Source: Flavobacteriales bacterium
Lineage (GTDB): Bacteria > Bacteroidota > Bacteroidia > Flavobacteriales > JADGDT01
NCBI GenBank assembly: GCA_023145275.1
Contig: JAGLEB010000091.1
Span: forward strand, 1-61,973
Length of the DNA: 61,973 nt
Direction of reading: 5' to 3'
The notes under the pieces were generated by a model. It was not told where the DNA came from, made no database searches, and was given only the letters and a program-made list of their open reading frames with translations. A program made the position numbers and the translations under genes. Shown in pieces: positions 52,379 through 61,671 of the stretch. Each line of letters opens with the position of its first letter. The first letter of the stretch is position 1.

Positions 52379-55300
52379 TTAGAATCCTAATTTCACTCCG
52401 AAAGTTAATGTTTTTAACGGTGGCACACGTAAGTCTACATAACCCGATGTATCAACTTCTGGATCCCATTTCAAATCTTCGTCGAAGGCCCAAGTCATAA
52501 GATTTACACCTCTAACATAAAGATTAACATTACTTAATCCAGCTTTCTTAGACCATGATTGTGGCAGATTATATCCTAACTGAATATTTCTTAACCTGAT
52601 ATGATCGCCATCATACATAAACCTTGAAGATCCACTGTTACTATTCTTGTTTCCTAACCACATTGGCTTAGGATTAGCAGACACATCTCCTGGTTTCTCC
52701 CAATAATCTAACAATGTTGCATACCCATTATAGTTTCTATTAAACGCACCATCAGACATTTGATAGTATGCCCAATCGTCATACACTTGATACCCTCCAG
52801 CATAATTCAGCTGAAAACTAAACTCGATGCCTTTGAAAGTAAGAGTATTAGTCATACCTCCAGTTAAAGAAGGAATAGACTGTCCTAAAACTTGTCTTTC
52901 AACACTTGAATAATCATTAGTAAGTTCTCCATCAGTTCTATACCATAAAGGATCTCCATTTGTTGTATTTACACCAGCCCACTCTCTTTGATACCACGAT
53001 GAAACATTGTTACCAACCTTAAGTTGTTTCCCATTTCTAATAGTCTCCTGAAATTCACCGTCTTTGTCTTTTACCATTTCAGTGATTTCATTCTTAAGAG
53101 TCGCAATATTGAATGATGTAGTCCATCTGAAATCACCTGCTTCAACATTAACAGTATTTAATTGGAATTCCCAACCTTGATTCACCATCGAACCAACATT
53201 CTGTGTTTGAACAGCAAAACCAGTTGTTCTAGATAAAGGAACGTCAAGTAACAGATCTTCAGTAGTACGAGTATAATACTCTATTGTACCACTTAATCTA
53301 TTATCGAACATTGCGAAATCAAGACCAATATTTAATGGTTTATTAACCTCCCAAGTTAAATCAGGATTACCAAGATTAGATGGGTAAATAATGTTTTGCT
53401 CTAAATAAGCTCCACTATAACCTACCTGATCCATAAATTTGTTGTGCCCAATTGCGGCATTACCAGTAACACCATAAGAAGTTCTAAGTTTCATAAGGTC
53501 AAACATATCAACTCCCGACAATACATCTTGGACAAGATCATAAGATGCCCCAACTGACCAAAAATTACCATATTTATTTTTCTCAGAAAATCTTGAATTT
53601 CCTTCTCTACGGAAAGTACCATCGATATTAAGTTTACCACCAAAGCTATATGAAGCAGTAATCATTGATGACTGCGACGTCCAATTTTGCCCTGAAGAAC
53701 TTAAATCAGCTTTCTTGGCAGTTGTTGCAGCATTGTACAATCCATAAGTTGGCATATTTTCACCACGTAAGTACATTACATAGTTTTTATTTTGAATTGC
53801 CTCATACACTAATCCTACTCTAAAGGTATGCTCGTCAATTATTTTAGAATAATTAATCATATTTTGCCATACCCAGTTGTAGTTTCTAGTATAATTATCG
53901 TCAACAGAACCACCATAAGAGAAACCATCACCGTGACGAGGATCCCAATACATTTTCTCCTCAATACCGTAATAGTCCAAACCTAATCTAGAAGAAACAT
54001 CAAGTCCCTCCATAATCTCGTAAGTAGCCTGAGCATTTAAGTTAACTTTCATTGTACCTGCATTCTGAAAGTTGTTTTCTTGCAAGAACATAGGATTAAA
54101 TAAACCATTAGGCATTCTTCTTGAACCAGGTTGTCCGATATAAAGAGATCCATCCTCGTTGTACGCTTTATCCCACGATCTCAAGAAATACTGAGCTAGC
54201 ATAGGATTTGAGAAAGACCCACCTTGAGAAACAGACTCCTGCTTACCATACGATCCCGTAACTCCAACTTGAATTTTCAATCTTTTTGTAGCTTGCGAAG
54301 TAACGTTAAGTGCTCCTGAAATTCTTTTATATCCAGTGGCATCAATAACACCTTGTTGATCAAAATAACCTCCCGATACACGGAATTGTGTTCTTTTATC
54401 ACCCCCAGATGCAGAAAAGTTATATACTTGCTGAGTTGCCTGAGATCTTTGAACTTCTTTTTTCCAATCGGTATCAGTCTCTCCATCCCAATAGTTTGCC
54501 TTAATAAACTCGTCAGCTTCTTCTCTAGACAATCCATAAGAGTTCATCGCAGAAGTCCCAACATAATGAGTCATCTCTTGAGCATTCATAGGATCCTGTC
54601 CTGAAACAGCGAGATCATTAGAACCATATTCAGCAGAAAAGCTAAATTTAGTTGCTCCAATTTTACCACGTTTTGTATTAATTACAATAACTCCATTTGC
54701 ACCACGCGCACCATATTGAGATGTAGCAGATGCATCTTTCAGCACTGTTACGGACTCAATATCATTAGCATTAATAGATGCTAACACATCAGACGATGTA
54801 GTAAGACCCGTTAAATCACCAGTAACAATCGGAACACCATCTAGCACGTACAATGGATCGTTTCCAGCCAAAATAGAGGAAATACCTCTAATTCTAATTT
54901 CTTGTTTCGCACCTGGCTGACCACTTGAACTAAACGACTGCAAACCTGCAACGTTACCATTCAACATTTGATCTACCGATACTAAAGGTACACTACCAAG
55001 CTTATCAGATTTAACGGTAACTAATGAACCCGTTAATTCAGAAACTTTCTTTGATGAGTAACCTGTAACAACAATCTCGTCTAAAGCCTTTGCATCAACT
55101 TCTAAAATAACATCAACTCTCGGCTGTGAACTAACAGTAACAAGTTGATCAGTAAAACCAATAAAATTAAATTGAAGTTTCTGCCCAACATTGGCAGTAA
55201 TAGAGTAGTTTCCATCGAAATCTGTGGATGTACCTGTTGATGTCCCCACCACAATTATACTCACACCGGGCAATGGAAGCCCATCTTCGCCTGACGCAAC

Positions 55301-55390
55301 TGTTCCACTAATGGCAATCTCCTGGGAAAAGGCAGAAAAGCCAAATAGTACTAACAGGAACGACAAGACTGTAGTAATCTTCGTTCTCAT
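52379..55390 (-). CDS. SusC/RagA family TonB-dependent outer-membrane transporter (second locus)
   Basis: The 1003-residue protein has a signal peptide (ending AFSQ), a carboxypeptidase-regulatory-like domain (about 24-105), a TonB box-like region near LDEIVVTGYSS, the plug domain and a C-terminal beta-barrel ending LGF. The carboxy-terminal aromatic is typical of barrel proteins. It forms the channel paired with SusD. A short 7-bp inverted repeat lies just upstream. Confidence 0.95.
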   Translation of the reverse strand: MRTKITTVLSFLLVLFGFSAFSQEIAISGTVASGEDGLPLPGVSIIVVGTSTGTSTDFDGNYSITANVGQKLQFNFIGFTDQLVTVSSQPRVDVILEVDAKALDEIVVTGYSSKKVSELTGSLVTVKSDKLGSVPLVSVDQMLNGNVAGLQSFSSSGQPGAKQEIRIRGISSILAGNDPLYVLDGVPIVTGDLTGLTTSSDVLASINANDIESVTVLKDASATSQYGARGANGVIVINTKRGKIGATKFSFSAEYGSNDLAVSGQDPMNAQEMTHYVGTSAMNSYGLSREEADEFIKANYWDGETDTDWKKEVQRSQATQQVYNFSASGGDKRTQFRVSGGYFDQQGVIDATGYKRISGALNVTSQATKRLKIQVGVTGSYGKQESVSQGGSFSNPMLAQYFLRSWDKAYNEDGSLYIGQPGSRRMPNGLFNPMFLQENNFQNAGTMKVNLNAQATYEIMEGLDVSSRLGLDYYGIEEKMYWDPRHGDGFSYGGSVDDNYTRNYNWVWQNMINYSKIIDEHTFRVGLVYEAIQNKNYVMYLRGENMPTYGLYNAATTAKKADLSSSGQNWTSQSSMITASYSFGGKLNIDGTFRREGNSRFSEKNKYGNFWSVGASYDLVQDVLSGVDMFDLMKLRTSYGVTGNAAIGHNKFMDQVGYSGAYLEQNIIYPSNLGNPDLTWEVNKPLNIGLDFAMFDNRLSGTIEYYTRTTEDLLLDVPLSRTTGFAVQTQNVGSMVNQGWEFQLNTVNVEAGDFRWTTSFNIATLKNEITEMVKDKDGEFQETIRNGKQLKVGNNVSSWYQREWAGVNTTNGDPLWYRTDGELTNDYSSVERQVLGQSIPSLTGGMTNTLTFKGIEFSFQLNYAGGYQVYDDWAYYQMSDGAFNRNYNGYATLLDYWEKPGDVSANPKPMWLGNKNSNSGSSRFMYDGDHIRLRNIQLGYNLPQSWSKKAGLSNVNLYVRGVNLMTWAFDEDLKWDPEVDTSGYVDLRVPPLKTLTFGVKLGF

Positions 55391-55399
55391 ACTATGATT

Positions 55400-55420
55400 T
55401 TTGGTTAATAATGAACCAAA
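55400..55420 (-). promoter_or_regulatory. Small palindrome just upstream of the second susC
   Basis: TTTGGTT (55400-55406), seven bases, AACCAAA (55414-55420) is a perfect 7-bp inverted repeat, 10 bases before the start codon. It could hide the ribosome binding site in a hairpin. Confidence 0.3.
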
Positions 55421-55443
55421 GTACTAATAATACAGGATTTAAA

Positions 55444-55451
55444 CAAAATTA
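55444..55451 (-). promoter_or_regulatory. Possible -7 element of the second Sus operon
   Basis: On the minus strand TAATTTTG, identical to the ROK -7 box, 54 bases before the susC ATG. No clear -33 box. Confidence 0.35.
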
Positions 55452-55476
55452 CAATCTTATTATATTATGATAATTA

Positions 55477-56454
55477 TCAGTTAAATTCTACTGTATCATA
55501 GAAGTTATTGAAAGCCCACGTTTCAGCAATATATCCTGGAGCCCAAAGCACTCTTTGTCCGCGTTTGGGACCTTTAGTAACGTAACCGTATATATCAATA
55601 TAATTGCCAGTTTGATCAATCAACACATTTGGAAAAACGGAATTAGAAAGCAGACTGAAACTACTATTTATACTTTCAAAAGCAGTCATCATCTGATATT
55701 CCTTTAAATACAGAACACTAAATGTGTTTAAACTACTAATAAAACTCGTCTTTATCTTATCGTCCATGGTAAAGACCTTGATTCCGAACTTATCTAGAAC
55801 GCCCAAATTAATATTCCTTGTCTTTTGTATTGCTCTTGAACTAGTATTGTTCTTATTAACTAAAACTTGGGCATTAGGGTAATAATCCTTGATATATTTC
55901 CACGAAGACTGAACTAACATTATACGCTTTATCTTTGTTGATATCAATTTGCCATTTACACTTTCGCCCAACATCTGAGACCATATACTTTCCGTATCTC
56001 TATCAAAAGGCATAAGATTATCATTGTAAAGCATCCCTGAGACACCAAATGAATTAATTTTCCCGTTAATCTTTCTATTAAAAGCAATACAACTACATGT
56101 TAGAGGACAATAGCTGATTGTAAAATATAAATCGTCAATCCTATCATTTACAATTTCGACTCCTTGTAAGTCTTTTAAAAGATAAACTCTTATAACATTA
56201 TTTTCTTTTAACGACACAACTGTTTCAAAATCGGATATATGATTAAGCTTTGATGCAAGTTCAAACTTGGGGGAATCGATCGATTTAAAACTTAGAAAGT
56301 TAGCAGGAGTATTAGATATGTTAGCGTAGGGAATTAGCCAATCATTATTATTTGTAGAAACATTAGTATTTGCTTCTTTAGTACACGAAGAAATTGAAAA
56401 TATAAATAATGCCGCTAGAAAAAAAGGATATATTATTCGTTTTAGGTTTTTCAT
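55477..56454 (-). CDS. DUF3179 domain lipoprotein
   Basis: The 325-residue protein has a lipoprotein signal with Cys24 in SISSCTKEANTN. The central region matches DUF3179: YCPLTCSCIAFNRKINGK, FGVSGMLYNDNLMPFDRDTE and SIWSQMLGE line up with CPLC-TG-AF-R-V-G, FGVSG-L-N-DL-MYDR-TES and W-Q-TGE. In the family a CPLC motif with two Cys is usual; here CPLTCSC shifts the second Cys and adds a third. It lies between two Sus loci, on the same strand, with its own terminator upstream and -7 box. Function unknown. Confidence 0.82.
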   Translation of the reverse strand: MKNLKRIIYPFFLAALFIFSISSCTKEANTNVSTNNNDWLIPYANISNTPANFLSFKSIDSPKFELASKLNHISDFETVVSLKENNVIRVYLLKDLQGVEIVNDRIDDLYFTISYCPLTCSCIAFNRKINGKINSFGVSGMLYNDNLMPFDRDTESIWSQMLGESVNGKLISTKIKRIMLVQSSWKYIKDYYPNAQVLVNKNNTSSRAIQKTRNINLGVLDKFGIKVFTMDDKIKTSFISSLNTFSVLYLKEYQMMTAFESINSSFSLLSNSVFPNVLIDQTGNYIDIYGYVTKGPKRGQRVLWAPGYIAETWAFNNFYDTVEFN

Positions 56455-56468
56455 TGTTCTACACTTTA

Positions 56469-56476
56469 CAAAATTA
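56469..56476 (-). promoter_or_regulatory. Possible -7 element of the DUF3179 gene
   Basis: On the minus strand TAATTTTG matches TAnnTTTG 14 bases upstream of the ATG, so transcription would start only a few bases before the gene. No clear -33 box. Confidence 0.3.
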
Positions 56477-56514
56477 GATATAGTGTTTAGTCGAAAGAAC
56501 TAAAAAAACCTTAC

Positions 56515-56541
56515 AAAAAAAGGAGAGCCGTTTGGCTCTCC
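56515..56541 (-). terminator. Terminator of the first Sus locus
   Basis: On the minus strand GGAGAGCC (56541-56534), a 4-base loop, GGCTCTCC (56529-56522) and then a run of seven Ts. Confidence 0.9.
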
Positions 56542-56572
56542 CTTATATAACACTATTAAATTGTAAAGCAAT

Positions 56573-58012
56573 TTACTTTTGCCAGAACATTTTAGCTTGT
56601 TGTTCTTTATCAGGACCACCGATACTTGAAACAGCAGCATCGTAATTTTCCTTGTTCAATTGGCTTTCGTCAGTTGGATAAGGACGTCTGTTAGGAACAA
56701 TTAAAGAACCAACATTTGCAGCAGCGTGAGGTCCATCAGCAGGTCCTTCAAAGAAAGAAGGGAAACCTGTACGTCTGTACTCTGCCCATCCTTGAACACC
56801 TTGCATGTAGTTAGCAACCCACTTCTCAGTAACGATTGACTCTTTTCCATTGAAAGGAACAGCAGCAGCTAAAGTAGCGGCATCTTCAGAAGAAGCACCC
56901 CAATTAGTAGCAGAAGCCTCAATACCTTCACGGAATTTTGTTTCATCATTATTAATTTCAGCAAGTATAAACAATACCTCATCATAGTTCATCCATGGAG
57001 TTACAGCATCAGCAGCATAAATATTAAGTGCTTGATAACATCTACCTTCAGCATACTCATTAGGAGCATTACCATTATCTAAACCATAAGTTAAACCAGC
57101 AAAACCATTCTCAGCATGTGGTGTAGCATAAAATGGACGACGTGGATCGTTGTTTCCATTCATATAATCAAGAAGAGTTTTTGAAACTGCAAAATCTTTT
57201 TCTAAACGGTTACCATTAACAAAATCATCAAAGATAGGATTAACTGTCTTTCCTGAAGAAGTATAAGCAAACTGAGCATTATCAGCGTTAGACATAAAAG
57301 CTTTAGAAGCAGCATTCTTAGCAACATCAGTTTTACCTTCACGTAAAGCTATACGCATTATAAGAGAATTTGCAAACTTTTTCCACTTTGTCATATCTCC
57401 ACCATAAATAACATCTCCTTTCATACCAGGTTGATCAGCGTCAATCATAGAAGAAGCTTCTTCTAATTCTTTTAACAAATCCGCATAAATTGCAGAAGCA
57501 GAATCATATTTAGGAGTAGTCATTTCAACACCTTTTAAAGCATCGAAATAAGGAATATCGCCCCATGTATCAACCATAATCTGGAAAACATAAGCCTTCA
57601 TAATTTTGGCTACAGCAATCTGATTTGCTGGATATCCAGATGATGCGAATGCTTCAGTGTCAGTATTCTTCAAGATAATATCCTGTAAATCGTACAAATT
57701 AGTGTACATAGAATACCATGAATTATTAGTAACATTCACACGAGGAGAATATCTACTCTCATCAGTATAGTTAATCTGCGACCAATATTGAGAATAAACT
57801 AATCCCATACGGCCGTTAAACCAGTTATCTCTTAACTCAACAGTCAAGTGATACTGCGCGTTTGTCATCAAGTATGATGTTGGTACAGCCTCAGGTGCAT
57901 TTGGGTTCTGATTCATTTCCTCGAACCCTTTTGTACACGAGCCTAAAGTAGCAACTACCATAAACAACGCTAATACTTTATATATATTTTTTTTCATAAT
58001 TTTCGTTGTCAT
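56573..58012 (-). CDS. RagB/SusD family outer-membrane lipoprotein (first locus)
   Basis: The 479-residue protein is a SusD-like_2 type lipoprotein: signal peptide and Cys26 in VATLGSCTKGFEEMNQNPNA, then the helical scaffold with WSQINYTDESRY and C-terminal SIGGPDKEQQAKMFWQ. The ATG at 58012 overlaps the SusC stop (TAATG); a start at 57997 (MKKNIYKV) would also work. It partners the SusC gene. Confidence 0.93.
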   Translation of the reverse strand: MTTKIMKKNIYKVLALFMVVATLGSCTKGFEEMNQNPNAPEAVPTSYLMTNAQYHLTVELRDNWFNGRMGLVYSQYWSQINYTDESRYSPRVNVTNNSWYSMYTNLYDLQDIILKNTDTEAFASSGYPANQIAVAKIMKAYVFQIMVDTWGDIPYFDALKGVEMTTPKYDSASAIYADLLKELEEASSMIDADQPGMKGDVIYGGDMTKWKKFANSLIMRIALREGKTDVAKNAASKAFMSNADNAQFAYTSSGKTVNPIFDDFVNGNRLEKDFAVSKTLLDYMNGNNDPRRPFYATPHAENGFAGLTYGLDNGNAPNEYAEGRCYQALNIYAADAVTPWMNYDEVLFILAEINNDETKFREGIEASATNWGASSEDAATLAAAVPFNGKESIVTEKWVANYMQGVQGWAEYRRTGFPSFFEGPADGPHAAANVGSLIVPNRRPYPTDESQLNKENYDAAVSSIGGPDKEQQAKMFWQK

Positions 58013-61000
58013 TAAAGTTTAAATGATACGTTGAAACCATAAGATTTTGTAGGAGGGTTTGCACCACCTTCTAAACCTTGTACGTTACCACCATTTGTTA
58101 CCTGCTCTGGATCTAAGTGTGGATTATCAGTACCCCAAATTGCAAGGTTCTTACCTACTAAGTTCACAGAAATTCCTTGGAAAGGACCTACGTATGATTT
58201 TGGAATAGAATATCCTAAACGCACCTCACGTAATTTGAAGTAAGTAGCTTCGAATACGTTCTGACCTCCTCTTGCATTACCGTAGTGAGACTCACCAGCA
58301 TCGGTAGCAGAAATTCTAACATCATTCTTAGTTCCGTCTTCTTTAACACCAGGAAGAATTAAACCATCTTCTCTAATTCCACCTTCAGCAGTTTCAGCAA
58401 ATAATCCAGAGTAGTTACCCCACATATTTGTTGTTGAGAAGAAGTGTCCACCTTTTTGGTGATCAATAGTGAAAGAAAAGTTAAACCCTCTATAATTCAA
58501 CGTGTTGATCATACCTAAGTTATAATCTGGCAAAACAGATCCTAATTCCTCAAGACCAGCAGAAGACTTGTAAAGACCATTATCTCCAACAACTTTCTCG
58601 CCATCTTTATATACATGGTTAGCTCCTTTAAGCATACCATAAGGTTGACCTTCTTCAGCAACTACATAAATTCCCCAAAGAGAACCTAAAGTAATTTCTT
58701 TTACGTCAGGGTGTAACTCATCAACCATATTAGTGTTAGTAGAGAAGTTAAAAACAACATCCCAAGAGAAGTTATCTGTAGCAACAGGAGTTGCAAACAC
58801 AGAAGCTTCAAAACCTTTGTTACTCATTGATCCTGCATTCAACCATCTTGCACCATATCCTGAAGTAGCAGAAATAGTAACTGGCATAATCTGATCAATT
58901 GTCTTAGCATCATAATAAGTTAATGCAAAACCTAATCTGTTATCAAACATATGCATGTCAAGACCAACCTCCCATGAGTTTGTTGTCTCAGGCTTCAATT
59001 CAGCGTTGAATATAGATCCAGGATTAGAGAACATTGGATTTGATCCGTATCCCTGATTATTTGTATAAGTAGCAACTAAGTTATAAGGATCAGTATCATT
59101 ACCAACCTGAGCATAACCAGCTCTTACTTTCAACAGATCTAACCAGTTTGAATCTTTCATACCACCTAATTCAGATAAAATAAAACTTACGTTACCAGAA
59201 TAATATAGGTAAGAGTTATTATCCTCAGGAAGAGTAGAAGACCAGTCATTACGAACAGATCCATCAACATAAATCAATCTATTCCATCCTAATGTAGCAT
59301 TAGCAAAAACAGAATTAATTCTTTTCTCATATTTGTACTCATCAACCATTGCTTGGTTCATTGAGTTATTTAATGAATAGATTCCAGGTACAGCAAGACC
59401 ACCGTCAGTGTTACCAGAAATTCTTTGATAACTTCTATCCATTCTGTTCGCTCCAATCAATCCACTTAAATGGAAAGACTCGTTAAGTTGCTTTTGAGCA
59501 GTCAACATAAATTCCTGATTCAATTCAGTCAACTCGCGGTTGTCTTTTGAATAGGAAGAGTTATCAGCAGATCCAACAGCAGTTCTAGACTCTCTTAAGT
59601 CAGAATAGTGATCCATATTAACTTTTGCTTGAGCAGTTAACCAATCATTAAATTTGTAACCAACTTTAGCATTACCATAAATACGATTTCTTTCACTCTC
59701 TCCGAAATTTTCGTTTTGAGTCCAATAAGCGTTATCAGAATAAGCTGGAGCTGGATTATCGAAAGATGATCTGTTCCAAGTTCTTTGAGAACCATCTGGC
59801 TGCTTATAGTTTTTCATTTTTTCCATATCCCACTGACGTTGTCCCCACTGTGCAAATTTCTGCATAATACCATTTGAAGAGTATCCTGATACAGGAAGTG
59901 CACGAGTTCTAGAGTTAACATAAGTAGCATTAACGCCAGCATAAAGTTTATCAGTAAGATTAATATTACCAACAAAGTTTAAAGTATTTCTCCATAAGTG
60001 TGAGTTAGGGAAAACACCTGATTGATCGTAATTTGTATAAGACATACGGAAATCAGATTTATCATCTCCTCCGAAGAATGCAACGTTAGTCTTAGCTAAG
60101 AAACCTGTTTCGAAGAAATCTCTGATATTATCAGGATTAGCAGACCAAGGAGATGTTTCAGGAGCTCCTTGCTTACCATTAGCTTCCCAATCGTAAACTG
60201 ACCACCAAGGAACAACAGGTGTTCCATCTAATTTAGGACCCCAAGACTCATCCATTCCATAAAAAGGAATGTTATAAGTTTTTCCATCAATAACTTTTTG
60301 TTCGAAAGAATCACCGTAACCACCACCATATCCATTTTGGTAATCTGGTAATCTATCAACATTCTCCCACATACCTGTGAAATTAACATCAACACCGATA
60401 GCCTTGTTCTTACCACCTTTTTTAGTAGTAATCAAGATTACACCGTTTGCAGCACGTGAACCGTACAATGCAGATGCAGAAGGCCCTTTAAGAACCGAGA
60501 TAGACTCAACATCATCAGGGTTAATATCCTGAGACATGTTACCGAAATCGGCAGTGTTTCCAGAACCTCTAGATTGTGAAGAATTAGAGAAGTTAGAGTT
60601 ATCAATTACAGTACCATCAACTACATATAGTGGTTGATTGTTTGACTGTAATGAACTAGCACCTCTTAAAAGTACACGAGAAGAACCTCCCATATTACCA
60701 GAAGAAGACGAAACCTGTACTCCGGCAACTCTACCTGATAAGTTTGAAGAGATATCTGCAGTAGGTACAGAGTTAACCTCATCACTTCCTACTTCAGAAA
60801 CTGCATATCCAAGAGCTTTCTTTTCTCTTGATATACCTAATGCAGTTACAACAACCTCATCTAATGCTTTAGCATCAGGATCAAGAACTACATTCATTGT
60901 AGATCCAGATACAGATACTTTTTTAGATGTGTATCCAATAAAACTAAACTCTAGCTGACCTCCGTTAGAAGCATCGATGCTAAAGTTTCCATCAAAATCT

Positions 61001-61170
61001 GTAGATGTACCGCTTGCGGAACCTACAACAATAATACTTACTCCTGGCATTGGTAGTCCGTCTTCTGACGAAGTCACCGTACCGGAGACGTTCAACTCCT
61101 GTGCCATCATAGCAAAAGGAGCGAATAGCGCAACGACTAGCGCTAAAAATCCAGTAAATTTAAACCTCAT
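58012..61170 (-). CDS. SusC/RagA family TonB-dependent outer-membrane transporter (first locus)
   Basis: I take the ATG at 61170, giving 1052 residues starting with the signal peptide MRFKFTGFLALVVALFAPFA; an in-frame start at 61230 would add 20 residues that do not resemble a signal. The carboxypeptidase-regulatory-like domain, TonB-box region (LDEVVVTALGISREKKALG), plug and beta-barrel follow, ending in GFNVSFKL. It pairs with the SusD gene at 56573 and should import a large, unidentified nutrient. Confidence 0.95.
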   Translation of the reverse strand: MRFKFTGFLALVVALFAPFAMMAQELNVSGTVTSSEDGLPMPGVSIIVVGSASGTSTDFDGNFSIDASNGGQLEFSFIGYTSKKVSVSGSTMNVVLDPDAKALDEVVVTALGISREKKALGYAVSEVGSDEVNSVPTADISSNLSGRVAGVQVSSSSGNMGGSSRVLLRGASSLQSNNQPLYVVDGTVIDNSNFSNSSQSRGSGNTADFGNMSQDINPDDVESISVLKGPSASALYGSRAANGVILITTKKGGKNKAIGVDVNFTGMWENVDRLPDYQNGYGGGYGDSFEQKVIDGKTYNIPFYGMDESWGPKLDGTPVVPWWSVYDWEANGKQGAPETSPWSANPDNIRDFFETGFLAKTNVAFFGGDDKSDFRMSYTNYDQSGVFPNSHLWRNTLNFVGNINLTDKLYAGVNATYVNSRTRALPVSGYSSNGIMQKFAQWGQRQWDMEKMKNYKQPDGSQRTWNRSSFDNPAPAYSDNAYWTQNENFGESERNRIYGNAKVGYKFNDWLTAQAKVNMDHYSDLRESRTAVGSADNSSYSKDNRELTELNQEFMLTAQKQLNESFHLSGLIGANRMDRSYQRISGNTDGGLAVPGIYSLNNSMNQAMVDEYKYEKRINSVFANATLGWNRLIYVDGSVRNDWSSTLPEDNNSYLYYSGNVSFILSELGGMKDSNWLDLLKVRAGYAQVGNDTDPYNLVATYTNNQGYGSNPMFSNPGSIFNAELKPETTNSWEVGLDMHMFDNRLGFALTYYDAKTIDQIMPVTISATSGYGARWLNAGSMSNKGFEASVFATPVATDNFSWDVVFNFSTNTNMVDELHPDVKEITLGSLWGIYVVAEEGQPYGMLKGANHVYKDGEKVVGDNGLYKSSAGLEELGSVLPDYNLGMINTLNYRGFNFSFTIDHQKGGHFFSTTNMWGNYSGLFAETAEGGIREDGLILPGVKEDGTKNDVRISATDAGESHYGNARGGQNVFEATYFKLREVRLGYSIPKSYVGPFQGISVNLVGKNLAIWGTDNPHLDPEQVTNGGNVQGLEGGANPPTKSYGFNVSFKL

Positions 61171-61230
61171 ATTTGTATTGTTTTTTAGGTTAGAAAGGAC
61201 AAACATCATGAAAATATGGCAAACAAGCAA

Positions 61231-61671
61231 ATTTTATGATGAAAATTCTTTAACGTTTAATTAACAAATATGAAAATACCCACTATTTAAAAAGCAGAAT
61301 AAAGCTCCTTTTATATATCAAAACAGAAGATAATTAATCAATTACACCTACACTGAACAATGCTTTCAACATTTAACCCGACATTGTGACAACTTAAAAT
61401 TAAAAAACACAAAGCGGCAACGATGTAGTCTAAAACTGATAAAAGTCATACCTTAATGTAAAGTGTATTTTGTACACTATTGATTTTCAATATACTTACA
61501 ATTAATTGACAAAAACAAATATTAAAACCTACATATATACAATACGTCTTTAACTTTATCATTACCTTAAATCAGCAAACGAGTTTAAAGTAAAATTTTA
61601 AAATTTTGTGAACTATACAAGACTTGGTAAGCCATTTTTAATAATTTTACTCATATTTCAAATCAAAAGAA
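61231..61671. other. Divergent intergenic region between susC and rnhB
   Basis: These 441 bases contain no gene that I can see. A small inverted repeat, AGTGTA, five bases, TACACT, lies near 61464-61480, and a degenerate copy of the 26-base repeat lies at 61565-61590. Confidence 0.5.
61565..61590. repeat. Degenerate third copy of the CCTTAAATC-type repeat
   Basis: Reads CCTTAAATCAGCAAACGAGT then TTAAAG, matching the 22578-22603 repeat at 21 of 26 positions with no gaps. Confidence 0.35.
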
